Source of the DNA: Dactylonectria macrodidyma
Taxonomy: Eukaryota > Ascomycota > Sordariomycetes > Hypocreales > Nectriaceae
Assembly (NCBI GenBank): GCA_020744425.1
Contig: JAGMUV010000007.1
Location: forward strand, 744,001 to 808,000
Direction of reading: 5' to 3'
DNA length: 64,000 bases
Position 1 is the first letter of the stretch, and every line of letters begins with the position of its first letter. The position numbers and the translations under genes are program-made. The notes beneath the pieces are model-generated. The model was not told the DNA's origin. It saw nothing but the letters and a program-made list of their open reading frames with translations, and did no database searches. Below, piece after piece: positions 13,463 to 23,161 of this stretch.

Positions 13463-13642
13463 CTACGGGCACTTGCAGAGCATGTAGATCAAGTTGGCGC
13501 GGACGGTGATGGCCGAGACGGAATACAAGAACAGGCACGGATCGAGTTCAGCGAAGTTTAACAGCAGGACAATGGGCATCATGACTCGAAACATTCCAAT
13601 GCGCGGCATGAGAAATTGATACAGATTCGATCTAGGACCCGT
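13463..13642 (-). pseudogene. Coding-like island, possible C-terminal relic of a membrane protein
   Basis: A 59-codon stop-to-stop minus frame, too short on its own to be called a gene. Its composition is strikingly protein-like: a hydrophobic segment containing MFRVMMPIVLLLNFAELDP, then a second containing LFLYSVSAITVRANLIYML, ending KCP and a stop at 13463-13465. No ATG supports a full gene and the sequence upstream breaks into stops. It could be the last exon of an undetected gene or a relic. No family is recognised. Confidence 0.25.
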
Positions 13643-13834
13643 TCACGGCAGAGGCTAGGTCCGTTGATTATAGTTCATAAGCATATCGCATGGCCGATCC
13701 CCCGCAACAGGAACCGATCTAGAGTGTTGCTCCACCCTGGAGAAGGCGGACAATAGGAAACCTCGAACGACAACCTCAAACACTGATCAAGGTTACACCA
13801 CCTGATATTCACATCGTGAAGCATGATAGAGTTT

Positions 13835-13911
13835 CACGTGGTGCGACAAAGACCGTCTCGGCGATTCACGTGGGCGATGTGGCATGAGGCCGCGGCTTCT
13901 GACGGCACGTG
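13835..13911. promoter_or_regulatory. Cluster of three CACGTG (E-box) motifs
   Basis: The palindrome CACGTG occurs at 13835-13840, 13867-13872 and 13906-13911. Such sites bind bHLH factors of the Cbf1/SREBP type in fungi. Three in 77 bp is far above chance. No firm target gene lies next to it; the island at 13463-13642 reads away from it on minus, so the cluster may be the promoter of a decayed or undetected gene. Confidence 0.4.
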
Positions 13912-14433
13912 ACCTGAGGCAGTGATAATTGGCGTATTTGTGTACAGTGCAGGCTTGATATGAGCCTAGGTCCCTACTGGAGGGGTTAGTTAGGGCCACG
14001 AGCATCTGCTACGTAGTCTAGTAAGTGAATGAGGCGAGCCCTAGCAATTTAGGGTAAATGCAAGCCCCTGCTGCTTCGCAATGGCCACGACGAAGCATGA
14101 AGTCGTTGAGACACTTGAGACGAAGCACAGACGCGCAAACGCGACTGAGGTTTGCTGAGTGGCATTGGATTGCTCAACCGTGAGTGCCGATCCCTGTCAT
14201 TAGTTCGTCCCAGAATTAGGGCTAGAATCCAGCAATGAGTGCAACGTACTAATTTGTAAGGGCCCTATTTATGGAGTACGTAGGCGTTGACGAAGTCGGA
14301 AGATGGGCATGACAATACTCAGCTACGGAGCAGGAGATGCCGAGCGGACAACAATCGATTTCTTGGTCTGGACCCGGCGCTTGACTTCAGTAGCATCACG
14401 GCGCAGCAGATGTGTCCTGGGACGCTGGGGGCT

Positions 14434-14454
14434 CAGCTTCCAGCTTCCAGCTTC
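14434..14454. repeat. 7 bp tandem repeat CAGCTTC, three copies
   Basis: Three perfect head-to-tail copies plus a partial fourth, followed by a GAGC/CCGAG-rich stretch. Short microsatellite in non-coding DNA. Confidence 0.9.
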
Positions 14455-15747
14455 CAGCGCCCCGAGCTCCGAGCCCCGAGCCCAGAGTCTAGAGTCCGGC
14501 TTCTGGAGTCGAGGCGACGCCGAGAGGGGCAGCATCTCGAGGAGCAACAGCCAAAGAATCAATGTGACACCGTCTATTTCTCCTTTGTTGGGGCACATGG
14601 AGCCGCGTCGTCACCCAAGCCTGGGGATCCTGGCGACATGGCGATTGGGTCACCGCCAATAGAGGCGTCCTGCTGCATGGTAAGCGCCCGCGGAGGCCCG
14701 AACAAGCGTCGGTTTCTGCCGACCTGCGCTATGCTCCTCTGTAGTTTCGCGCCCGTCGAATGACAGCACTGGATTGCGTCCGTCCAGGCGCTCACGCGCT
14801 GCAGCTCGGCGAACCGATAGGACGGGAGGAGGGCATCATTTTTAGACGCGTTGGTCCGAAGCGACGGGTTTGCTGTGCTGTAACTATGCGATGCAGGATG
14901 GAAGAGGCAATGACGAGTGGTGAGTCGCGAGCTTGGCGGCTGTGGTTGGGTCGCGTAGCATCGAAGCGACTACACCGGTCAGCGTGGCGGACAGGTAGCG
15001 GTGCGCCGGGAGTTGTGGATGCATCTGAAGCTGTGCATCAATAGCGCCAAAGAAATGAAGGAGAGTCTAGTTGCGTACGTAGTGAGTTTGTCGATGGAGT
15101 TGATTATACGGGTCTGTTGAACTCCAACGCGCCTAGGCAAGTCCCACAACTGAGAACGCCTGGTTGTACGTGGGTGATACAAAGCAAAAGTCAATATCCC
15201 ACAAGGTCTTGTGCGAAAGAATTAACCATCAATCAAGGAGCCATTTGAGATGACCGACAGACGGGTTGCGAGGTCCGTCCGCCTGTCACATTCTCAAACT
15301 TCCGTGCTCGATTGCATCGCCAGGAGACACGAGACATGGGCAGCGTTTCGAGATGACCCCGTACACGCAGAGTGGATTGTTCAGGGGCCTTCACCTGGGT
15401 CCCTGGCGTGGCTGAGTGCCTTGAGCCCAGCCGGGATTTCGGCTTTGAACAAGACGACGAACAAAGACGACGTCCAGGCGATATATCTCGCCACATCTAT
15501 TTTTGCCAGTTCGGAGAGTGAATCACTGAGTTGGCGTGTGCTGTTTGAAATTGGGCTGATTTGTGAAGTTCCGCCGGATAGAGCTCATGCTTGCCCGTGT
15601 TTCGTTTCATACTTTTCTTTGTGGATGGCTAGGATGGAGCCCCATGGCAAGCCCTCGGCGAACTCTTGAGATGAGGAGCGACGGTGTCAGCTTACAGAGG
15701 CTAGTTAGCTGACGGCAAATTTAGAAGACGCTGATGCGAGGCGTAAA

Positions 15748-15775
15748 GGCTGGAGGCTGGAGGCTGGAGGCTGGA
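15748..15775. repeat. 7 bp tandem repeat GGCTGGA, four copies
   Basis: Four perfect units in tandem in non-coding DNA. No other structure is seen around it. Confidence 0.95.
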
Positions 15776-17858
15776 GCACACGTTAGCAGCGACAGCGAGA
15801 GGACGAAGCCCTTTCTGTGGCACGTGTCTCGAGGGACTAGCAAGGGGTTCCTGAGAGGAACTGAGGAACGGACGGACAGGGGACGGTCGAGGTGGACCGT
15901 GATGATGAAACATGTAGGGCGTGGGGAAAATACGAAAGAAGGGGCCTTTCCCGGGGGCGTCCATACTTTCGCTCGCCTGGATAATTAACTCTGACCAGCA
16001 AAAGCCTCGATGTATCCGATAGCCTTGGCTGTTTATCGGACGGCCTTTCCAAATTTTGCTAGAGGAGTCTGGCTGGCCTGGCCCATCGGTCCGGTCTCTC
16101 TCATCAGGCCGCTCATCCCATCTTGTGCATACGATGCAGCCGAATAGGCCGGCCCAACCTCGAGGGAGTTAGGCTAGGCCCGCTTCGGGAGTGTCGAATA
16201 CGGGAACGGCACCAGTCCAAGACGAGAGGATCCGGGCAGAGCTGGAACGGGATGGTCCGCTCCCCGAGATTCAGGTGTCTTTCGTCTCTGAGTCTGAGGG
16301 CCAAACTTGGGGAATTGGTGTGGTGTGGTCACTGTGGTGTGGCCACGTTTGATTGTGGCCGAGATTGTACAGTGTGACCTTGGAGAATTGGTGTAATTCA
16401 TCTTCTCTGACGCGACGCTATGTTGCGGGGACATCGCAAGCCATCTCATGTAGTCAGTGGAAGAGGGAGGGTTGACGAGGTTATTCTTAGCCACACTCGA
16501 GGTAGAGTATCATGGAATGGGTGATATCGATCCATGGCGCCCAAAGATGAAAGCAAACAGCCACCCTTCTCGGTTATCACTGTGCTGCGTGCCCTCGAGG
16601 TGCAGGTCGCATGGGCATGGAGAAAAAAGAAAACATTAGACTGCAGACCACCATAAGCGCCACAAGATGCACCACACTAACGCACCCATAATAGCCATGC
16701 CGGTGAGACCTATCCTAGAGAGGGAAGACATCGGAGAGCCTCGCCATGGATGACCTCGGTATCTGGTCGGTATCGAGGGCGTCGTCGAGTGTTTTCCTTT
16801 GTTGCTGCGTGTCTAGCATCTCACGGGTTCTGACTCGGCCCGTGCCTCGATATCTCGTCTCTGATCAGCAGGCATGGTTCTTTCGGTTGCTGTTTCCGGC
16901 CAGCTGGAACACTTTGAGCTGCATCCTCCAGTATTCGCCACGCCCAGGTAGTGAGGACGCGCAGTATCCATCGTCACTCTCTCCGTTTTTGTGACTGTTA
17001 AGAGACAGGGACAGTGGTCGATCGCGCCGTTACAGAGGGCTGCAGGGTTTGAAATAGCCCATGATGCGAATCGACATGGATGGTCACCAATCCCCTGAGA
17101 GGCAGTAGCTGATTGGCTGCATCCGCCACTAGAGCTTGTGAGTTGTGGAGGAAGGGGACGCCCCCTGAGCCCTGCCTAGATAGTGCGTTCTAGCAAGCCT
17201 CGGAGCCCTGTGATGCATGGTCGTCTAAAGCCGCAGCGCCCGCTGGTGTGGTGCTCCGCTGATTGGTGGCCTGTAAATGGGCAGGGGAGGGGGAGCATGA
17301 CTCCCTAGGACTCCTGTGTGAGAGAGAGAAAGAGTTGTTCCCAGGAGAATTCCTGACTGCGTCGGAGAGAGACAAGGGCAGCGTTGCAACGCATGAGGGA
17401 GCGGCTGGATCCATGTCGCGATCCTCAGTGACAACTGGCATTGTGCCTAATCCATCACTCTCTCCAATAGATCAAATGGATCATGGCATCGTTCATGGAG
17501 GGCACTGGGATCGCCTCCGAAAGCCTGAGACGCTGAGTGGTTGTCGCGCGTCAGTTGGTCCCTGATGTTGGGGGACCGCTGCACGGTCAGGTAGCGTCTA
17601 CCTACTTGCTGGGAGGTTATGATTGGTCTTAAAGAGGGGGGCAGGCGAACGCGGTCTATCGTGCTTGGTGTTTAAACCATGTGCGGTGCCGCGCTGTTCG
17701 CTGTGGATGTTGTGCTTGTGGGCAAGCGAGTGGGTGGGCGGGAACACTATGCTACCTGCTTTCGTTGATTGGATTGGACTGGCGATCCAGAGGATCAACA
17801 TGATTTGACCGCCTTTGAAACTAAAAGGATGGAGTTGTGCGCTGTCGGATTCTGGGTG

Positions 17859-17892
17859 CATGTGTGTGCATGTGTGTGTGTGTGTGTGTGTG
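17859..17892. repeat. TG dinucleotide microsatellite
   Basis: A TG tract of about 34 bases interrupted once by CA, with a pure run from 17871 to 17892. It lies in non-coding DNA. Confidence 0.95.
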
Positions 17893-18784
17893 GAAAATAG
17901 TGCCAACGGCGTAGTGAGCGCGACTGTGATGAGCGTGAGCAGATGGATTGGAGGGATTGGATGTGATGGGACGGATGGCCCAAGAGTCCGCGCGTGTGCC
18001 AGGTGCACCAGTCCACTCGTGGCCAGCGAAAGCTGCACTGGGAATCGCGCACTGTGCTTAGGGGTCCCACCCGACTGTGCCTGGCTTTCATGGCTTGCCT
18101 GGTTTCTCCAAGCCCGGCCGCGTATCCGGGTTTAGAAGCAAGATTGGCCACCATGACTGGATCGCCTTCTTCATTCCAACGATAGAATTGCTTTGTAAGG
18201 GATGCGAGACTCGAAAAAGGCGAGAACACTCTCAGGGTGAGAGCAGCTCGAGATATGGACAGGCTGGCTCCAGACCCTGGGTTTTGCATTTGGGTCCTCA
18301 CATGCCGGGCGTGGAGAGCGTTGTATCAACCTCCACGCAGCGGCATGTCCGGGGTTTGTAACAGAGTCCACTGCCTGATCAGGCACTAAGTTACAAGTGA
18401 CGATAGTGGACCCCTGTGCTTTCCAGGGGCACCAGGACAGTGGATGATGCACTGTGGCGACGCGCGACGCAGCTCAGGCGGCGTTGACGAGGGTGCTCCG
18501 CTGTGGGTGCGTTGTGCTGGTTGTCGGTCGCTGGTTGCTGATCGCTGACCGCTGGCTAATGGCTGTTGGCGCTGTAGGGTCCCCGCTACGTACCTGCTCA
18601 GCGGACTCTGGTGGGCTGGGAGCCACCTGGCAGGCTTCTGGCTCGGCCGCCCCCAAGCACAACTGGCGACGAAGGAGTCGCCCCAGCGGGCCACCCCTCC
18701 TGCTTCCACCCTCTCTTGTCTGGGCTTGCTGCCACCCCCAAACCCAAATCCAATCCACCCGTTCGTTTCGCTCTTTCTCTCATG

Positions 18785-20188
18785 TGCGTGCGTTCTTTCC
18801 CCAGTCTAGCATACCCGCCAAACCCTCTTTCCCTCTCCCCCTCCGCCCACTCCCTCGCGCTTTCCCACACCCACTCACACCCACCACCTCTTGCTCTCTC
18901 ATCGTCCGTCCTCTTCTTCCTCTTCCTCCGCTCTCTTTCTTCCCTCAACCTTCTTCCGCTCCTCTCCACCACTTCCCTTCCCCCTCCCCTTCGACCTCTG
19001 CTGCTCACCCGCTCTTCCTTCTTTTCCCCTCTCTCTCTTTCTGTCCGTCGCCTCGTTTGCCACGCTCGACTTCCCGCGTTCGCGTTCGCGAGTCTATTCG
19101 TCATTGGCCACTTCGTGCGCAACCAAAACTCTCGCCCGTTCGCCCGCCTCTGCTCGTCGCTCGCACCGTACCGCACCCACATCTCCCTCGGAATTCAGGA
19201 ACAAAGACTGCAAGACGGAACAAAAAGATCAAGACATCCAGCCCCCGGTTCTGGAAAGGCGCATCTGTTGGTGATACTCACCATTTTTAATTTTCTGTAC
19301 TTTATTCTTCGTCGATTCTTCTGCTTTTTTGGCGCGCGCCCACCACACGCCCTACACCACTTCATAATTTCCATCCGACCATCCAAAACCCGATCGCGAT
19401 TCTCGGACCAGACCCAACCACCAGCGGAGAAAACAAAAAACATCAAAAAAGGGAAGAACAAACACTGAGGAACGAAGAAGGCCTCCGATTCCTCACCTGG
19501 ATCGACATTGTTTCGACACATTCTTGTCTTGGACAGACAAAGCCAGCTGGCGCTCGCGTGTTTAGTCGTGTGTGTCAATCATCCGACTCGCCCACTTGGA
19601 GCGTGAATCCTTTGCGGCCGCTTTAACCCATCTTCATCCACCAAACCTTTTCGTCATCGCTCGCGTGGCGTACAGTCATCACCTGGCCTCGGCCTGACGC
19701 ACAGCCTAAGCACCCCCGAGAACACTTAAGTTGTCGAATCCTCTCGGGATCCAACTTCCTCTCACACGCCCATCGCTTCTCGCCATCGATAAGGCCACCC
19801 GTGGACCTTTCATTCACCATCTCGCCTCGTCTTTCTTGCATCCACTACAGCTCATTTTAATCTTCGACACGAGCTGAACTTCTCGTGTGCACTCACTCCT
19901 TGCGACCGTCCTTCTCTGAAATAGTACGCTTTCTTGGATTTGTGTTTTTTTGCCCTATCCACCGTCGATTCGTGCTCCCTGCATCAACCGATTTTCAGAC
20001 GGCACTATTCCATCGATTCGATCCAGATACCCAAAACGCATAATATTTCCTGCTCGATTCAACGAATACTACCGAACTTTCTAATTTTGAACCGAACAAT
20101 CTCTTGCCACAGGAGATTTTCGTCTCACGCTCATTCCAATATCCGCACATTACCCTCAATTCACGTTCCGTGATACCATTTTTGAGCA
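18785..20188 (+). promoter_or_regulatory. 1.4 kb ATG-free, pyrimidine-rich leader/promoter of the Q-rich gene
   Basis: From 18785 to the base before the start codon at 20189 the plus strand has no ATG at all, while CAT (ATG on minus) is frequent. The first half is extremely C/T-rich (18790-19080). Such purging is expected of a long mRNA leader scanned by ribosomes. The exact transcription start and any leader intron cannot be placed by eye. Several long frames here lack any ATG and are low-complexity P/S/L-rich, so they are not genes. Confidence 0.6.
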
Positions 20189-21859
20189 ATGGACGCAGGC
20201 GGTCTCGCTCAAATGTCTTCCACCACTTTCGCCCCCAACGGGCTGGCCATGCCCTCTGGTGGCCTGGCTGCTCGACGTGGTAGCCAGCAGGTCAAGCCTC
20301 TCTCGTTTGACACTATCAACCAGAGTAAGGATAAGGACCCTGGCCTCCCCACTCCTCGCACCAGCCGCTCTCATTTGCTTGCTGGTCTGCGGACTGCTCC
20401 CAAATCTGCGACTGTTGCCTCATTCGGTCCCCAGTCCCCCACTGCTGCTGCTCCCGCTCAGCAGTTTGCCCGGAACTCTATGGCTGGAAATGCCTACGGC
20501 ATGGGCCAGGACAACGTTTACAATGGCCCTAAGACGGCGTTCCCTCAGTACGGCAACCAGAGCAACTACAACTCGATGATGAACCAGCAGTATACCGTTG
20601 ATCAGGTCTTGGCCCCGCCTGAGCTCCCTATCGATGAACAGGCTCAGGAGCATATGGATCCCAACCTGTACGCTCAGCTTGTCGCCACCAACATGTACTT
20701 GGCTCAGCAGCAGCAGCGCCTTCAGCAGCAGCTTAGGAGCGTGCAGGCCGCTGCTCAACAGTTCCAGCAGCTTAACCTCAGCAACCCGCAGCTCACCCAG
20801 CAGCAGTTAGCCCTTTACGAGCAGCAGCAGCAGCTCCGAAACATGCAGCAGCAGCTTGGTGTCCAGGCCGCCTTGAGCCAGCAGCAAGCCCAGCAGACTC
20901 AGCAGGTTTACTACAACCCCATGACTGGACAGTACTACTTTGACAACACCGCCGCCGTTCAGATGAATTCAAACTACGCCGAGCAGCCCGCTACTCCCGG
21001 CTTCAGCGGTTTCCAGCAACAGCAGCAGCAGCAGGGTACCCCGTCTGTCCAGGTTTCGCCTCCCACCGAGACTCAGCCATTCTCTTTCCGAAGCAACTCG
21101 CCACCCAAGCGGTATGAGTCTCCCAGCGAGGTGACCCCTCTCCCTCCGCCTTCTGCCAATGCCTTCCGTCGTGGCCACAAGAAGGCGTGTTCCCTCGCCC
21201 CTGTCAACAGCTCTCTCGCTGCTGCCGCTCCTTCCGATGCCCCCAAGTCAGCCGGCCCTAAGACTACCTCTTTTCCGATGACTCCTCTTACCGGAGGGCA
21301 CGGACCAGGCCAGGCCCGTGCTGGTGAGCACCCTGTTCGTCAGCCCCGCGGTCCCCCGTCGCTGGATGAGCTCAAGTCGAAGCCTACCGCCAAGATAGAG
21401 GGCAGCAAGAACTTCGCCACTCGCACCCGACGATCGGCAGTCCACAACCTCGTCCGTGCCGGCCTGGAGCGCCGCAAGGGCTCCGGCAGCTCGTGTGGTA
21501 GCATGAGCCCAGTTTCCGAGACTGGCGAAGAGTCGACAACGCCGATTACCGATAACGAGTCCGACTCTGGACGCAGTGGTTCTGGCAGCCTTTCTGGTGA
21601 GATGGATTGCTACAACTCGCGAACTTCTACTAGTGGTGCCTGGGGAGCTATCGGCTCTGACCGTCCCAGCTCGCGCCAGAAGGGCCGCAAGAGCTCTGAT
21701 AGTGTCGGTAGTGCGACCTCGGGCTGCGAGAGCGAGAACAGCTCGTTTGCGAATGTGTTCAAGAATGGCGCTCTGCGAGCGGCCAAGGCGCAAGAGTCTG
21801 CAGATAGTCAGCGCAAGGCACCAAGACTGGTACTCACCAAGGGCACTCAGGGTGTCTAG
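20189..21859 (+). CDS. Glutamine-rich, low-complexity conserved fungal protein, unknown function
   Basis: Single-exon gene of 556 codons. Residues about 165-235 are a Q-rich, coiled-coil-prone segment (many QQQ runs), with a second short Q run near residue 280. These prion-like tracts are typical of RNA-granule and regulatory proteins. The C-terminal third contains a charged motif with VRQPRGPPSLDELKSKP followed by NFATRTRRSAVHNLVRAG, the most constrained-looking part, then a Ser/Gly/acidic tail (ESTTPITDNESDSGRSG). No RRM, zinc finger or enzyme domain is visible. The protein is probably cytosolic and possibly RNA-associated, an inference from composition and the very long leader. The start at 20189 is the first ATG after the ATG-free leader. 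Confidence 0.85.
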   Translation: MDAGGLAQMSSTTFAPNGLAMPSGGLAARRGSQQVKPLSFDTINQSKDKDPGLPTPRTSRSHLLAGLRTAPKSATVASFGPQSPTAAAPAQQFARNSMAGNAYGMGQDNVYNGPKTAFPQYGNQSNYNSMMNQQYTVDQVLAPPELPIDEQAQEHMDPNLYAQLVATNMYLAQQQQRLQQQLRSVQAAAQQFQQLNLSNPQLTQQQLALYEQQQQLRNMQQQLGVQAALSQQQAQQTQQVYYNPMTGQYYFDNTAAVQMNSNYAEQPATPGFSGFQQQQQQQGTPSVQVSPPTETQPFSFRSNSPPKRYESPSEVTPLPPPSANAFRRGHKKACSLAPVNSSLAAAAPSDAPKSAGPKTTSFPMTPLTGGHGPGQARAGEHPVRQPRGPPSLDELKSKPTAKIEGSKNFATRTRRSAVHNLVRAGLERRKGSGSSCGSMSPVSETGEESTTPITDNESDSGRSGSGSLSGEMDCYNSRTSTSGAWGAIGSDRPSSRQKGRKSSDSVGSATSGCESENSSFANVFKNGALRAAKAQESADSQRKAPRLVLTKGTQGV

Positions 21860-23161
21860 GGTGACGCTACGGCTTTAAACGTTCATTACACTCCTTCTCA
21901 CGACTTATGCGCCCGGAATATTTCTTTTTCACATGACTGCTTGGACTGGCGGATTGCATTTGATGGTTTTCGTTTGGTCCTTTTATTTTGTCTCGCTGGG
22001 GAGTCTTACTACCGTTCTGCATGGGGTGGTTCGACCACACTTTTGTCTTTGCCCGCTTTATTTACCTACCGAAGTTTATAATTCGCTTCACAGTCTCTCC
22101 TTCAGACGCCTTATACACTTGGCCACGACATGAGGGTGTCGGAGGATTCACTTGTCCTAGCCTAGACGGACTATTCGGGTGTTTGTTTGGGGGCCTGACG
22201 AGGAATCTTTATACCAATGAGGATGAGAAAATCATGGAAAGGGAGAGATGTCTGGTCTGAAGTCTCTGTGAGGCGATCAGGCAGACCCCTGTGTGAGTCA
22301 CGGCCGGCGGTCCCGGCAGGGACACATGTCTGGCAAATTTGACATTTGCTTCTTGCATTCCTTACATCTGTTGGCGTTCTCCTCCTGTCTTGCTTTGTCC
22401 GGCTGAACGGGGGAAGACGAGGCGGAGGTTGCCGGTAGATGGGGAAGATGTAGAAATAGTTTAGGAATTGGCACAATTCAAATTGACGGCCTTTTCAAAT
22501 ATGCGTCCATGGATGATGAGAAGCATGTGAAGTTATGTGTACCTATGTGAGGCAACTCATCTGGGTTGTACTATTTGGTTGGTTTCTTGGCTCGTGGGTT
22601 CGACCATGTTGTCAGTCGAGACTCAAGCAGCCACTTGGTTTAATGTCCAATGTCTGGTTGCAATTGCTTGCCGGCCTATATCCATCAATTCATCATCCAT
22701 CATCTATCATCCCTCTCAAGTTCTAGTAAGAGCCACTTCACCTCGCCTCACAGTTATGCCCCCCGTTTCCAGCCGACCGACCCCCCATGCTATGCAGCCA
22801 GCCATGCGAACCTATGTTATTCATCCCCTGGGCCCCGTTCCATCGTCATCTTTTCCATCTTCACCACGTCAACCGGCATTCCGTCTTCTATGCATGCCCC
22901 GGATCCATACCGTCGCCACCGCTCTGAAGAAAGCAAAGGACAAAGGAGAGAGATGAGGAAAAGAAAGGGGAAGAGGGAGGGGACTTGGAGCATCGCAGTA
23001 GGACTTAATATATTACGTTGTCTTCTTTTTTTCGCCTCTCGCTTGGTATAATGTCCTTGTTGTCTTTGTCCTCGGTTGCATTGTTGTTTGTATTTGCTCA
23101 CCGGTGCCCCTCACATCTATGCCCAAAATGTCCATGCCATACACATCACTGGTACATACCG
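21860..23161. other. Convergent intergenic region
   Basis: Lies between the tail of the plus-strand Q-rich gene and the tail of minus-strand sepH, so it should hold both 3' UTRs. No coding signal or repeat is seen. The stretch is moderately T-rich on plus near 21900-22100. Confidence 0.7.

Larger units (their letters stand above)
9503..18784. other. Long gene-poor interval
   Basis: Over 9 kb without a supportable gene. Frames up to 160 codons exist (for example minus 11696-12178, plus 14287-14763 and plus 15250-15669), but none has a recognisable motif. The first has a GTAAGT donor and a CACAG acceptor (about 11900-11965) that could splice in frame, which is not enough for a gene call. A 17-base near-palindrome (GTACCACC, G, GGTGGTAC) lies at 12669-12685. 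Items worth listing are entered separately: a coding-like island at 13463-13642, a CACGTG cluster at 13835-13911 and several short tandem repeats. Confidence 0.55.

Noticed and set aside
18454..19468. Long plus-strand frames of 120-285 codons
   Set aside because: They contain no ATG beyond 18784, are low-complexity translations of pyrimidine-rich DNA, and lie in the leader of the Q-rich gene.
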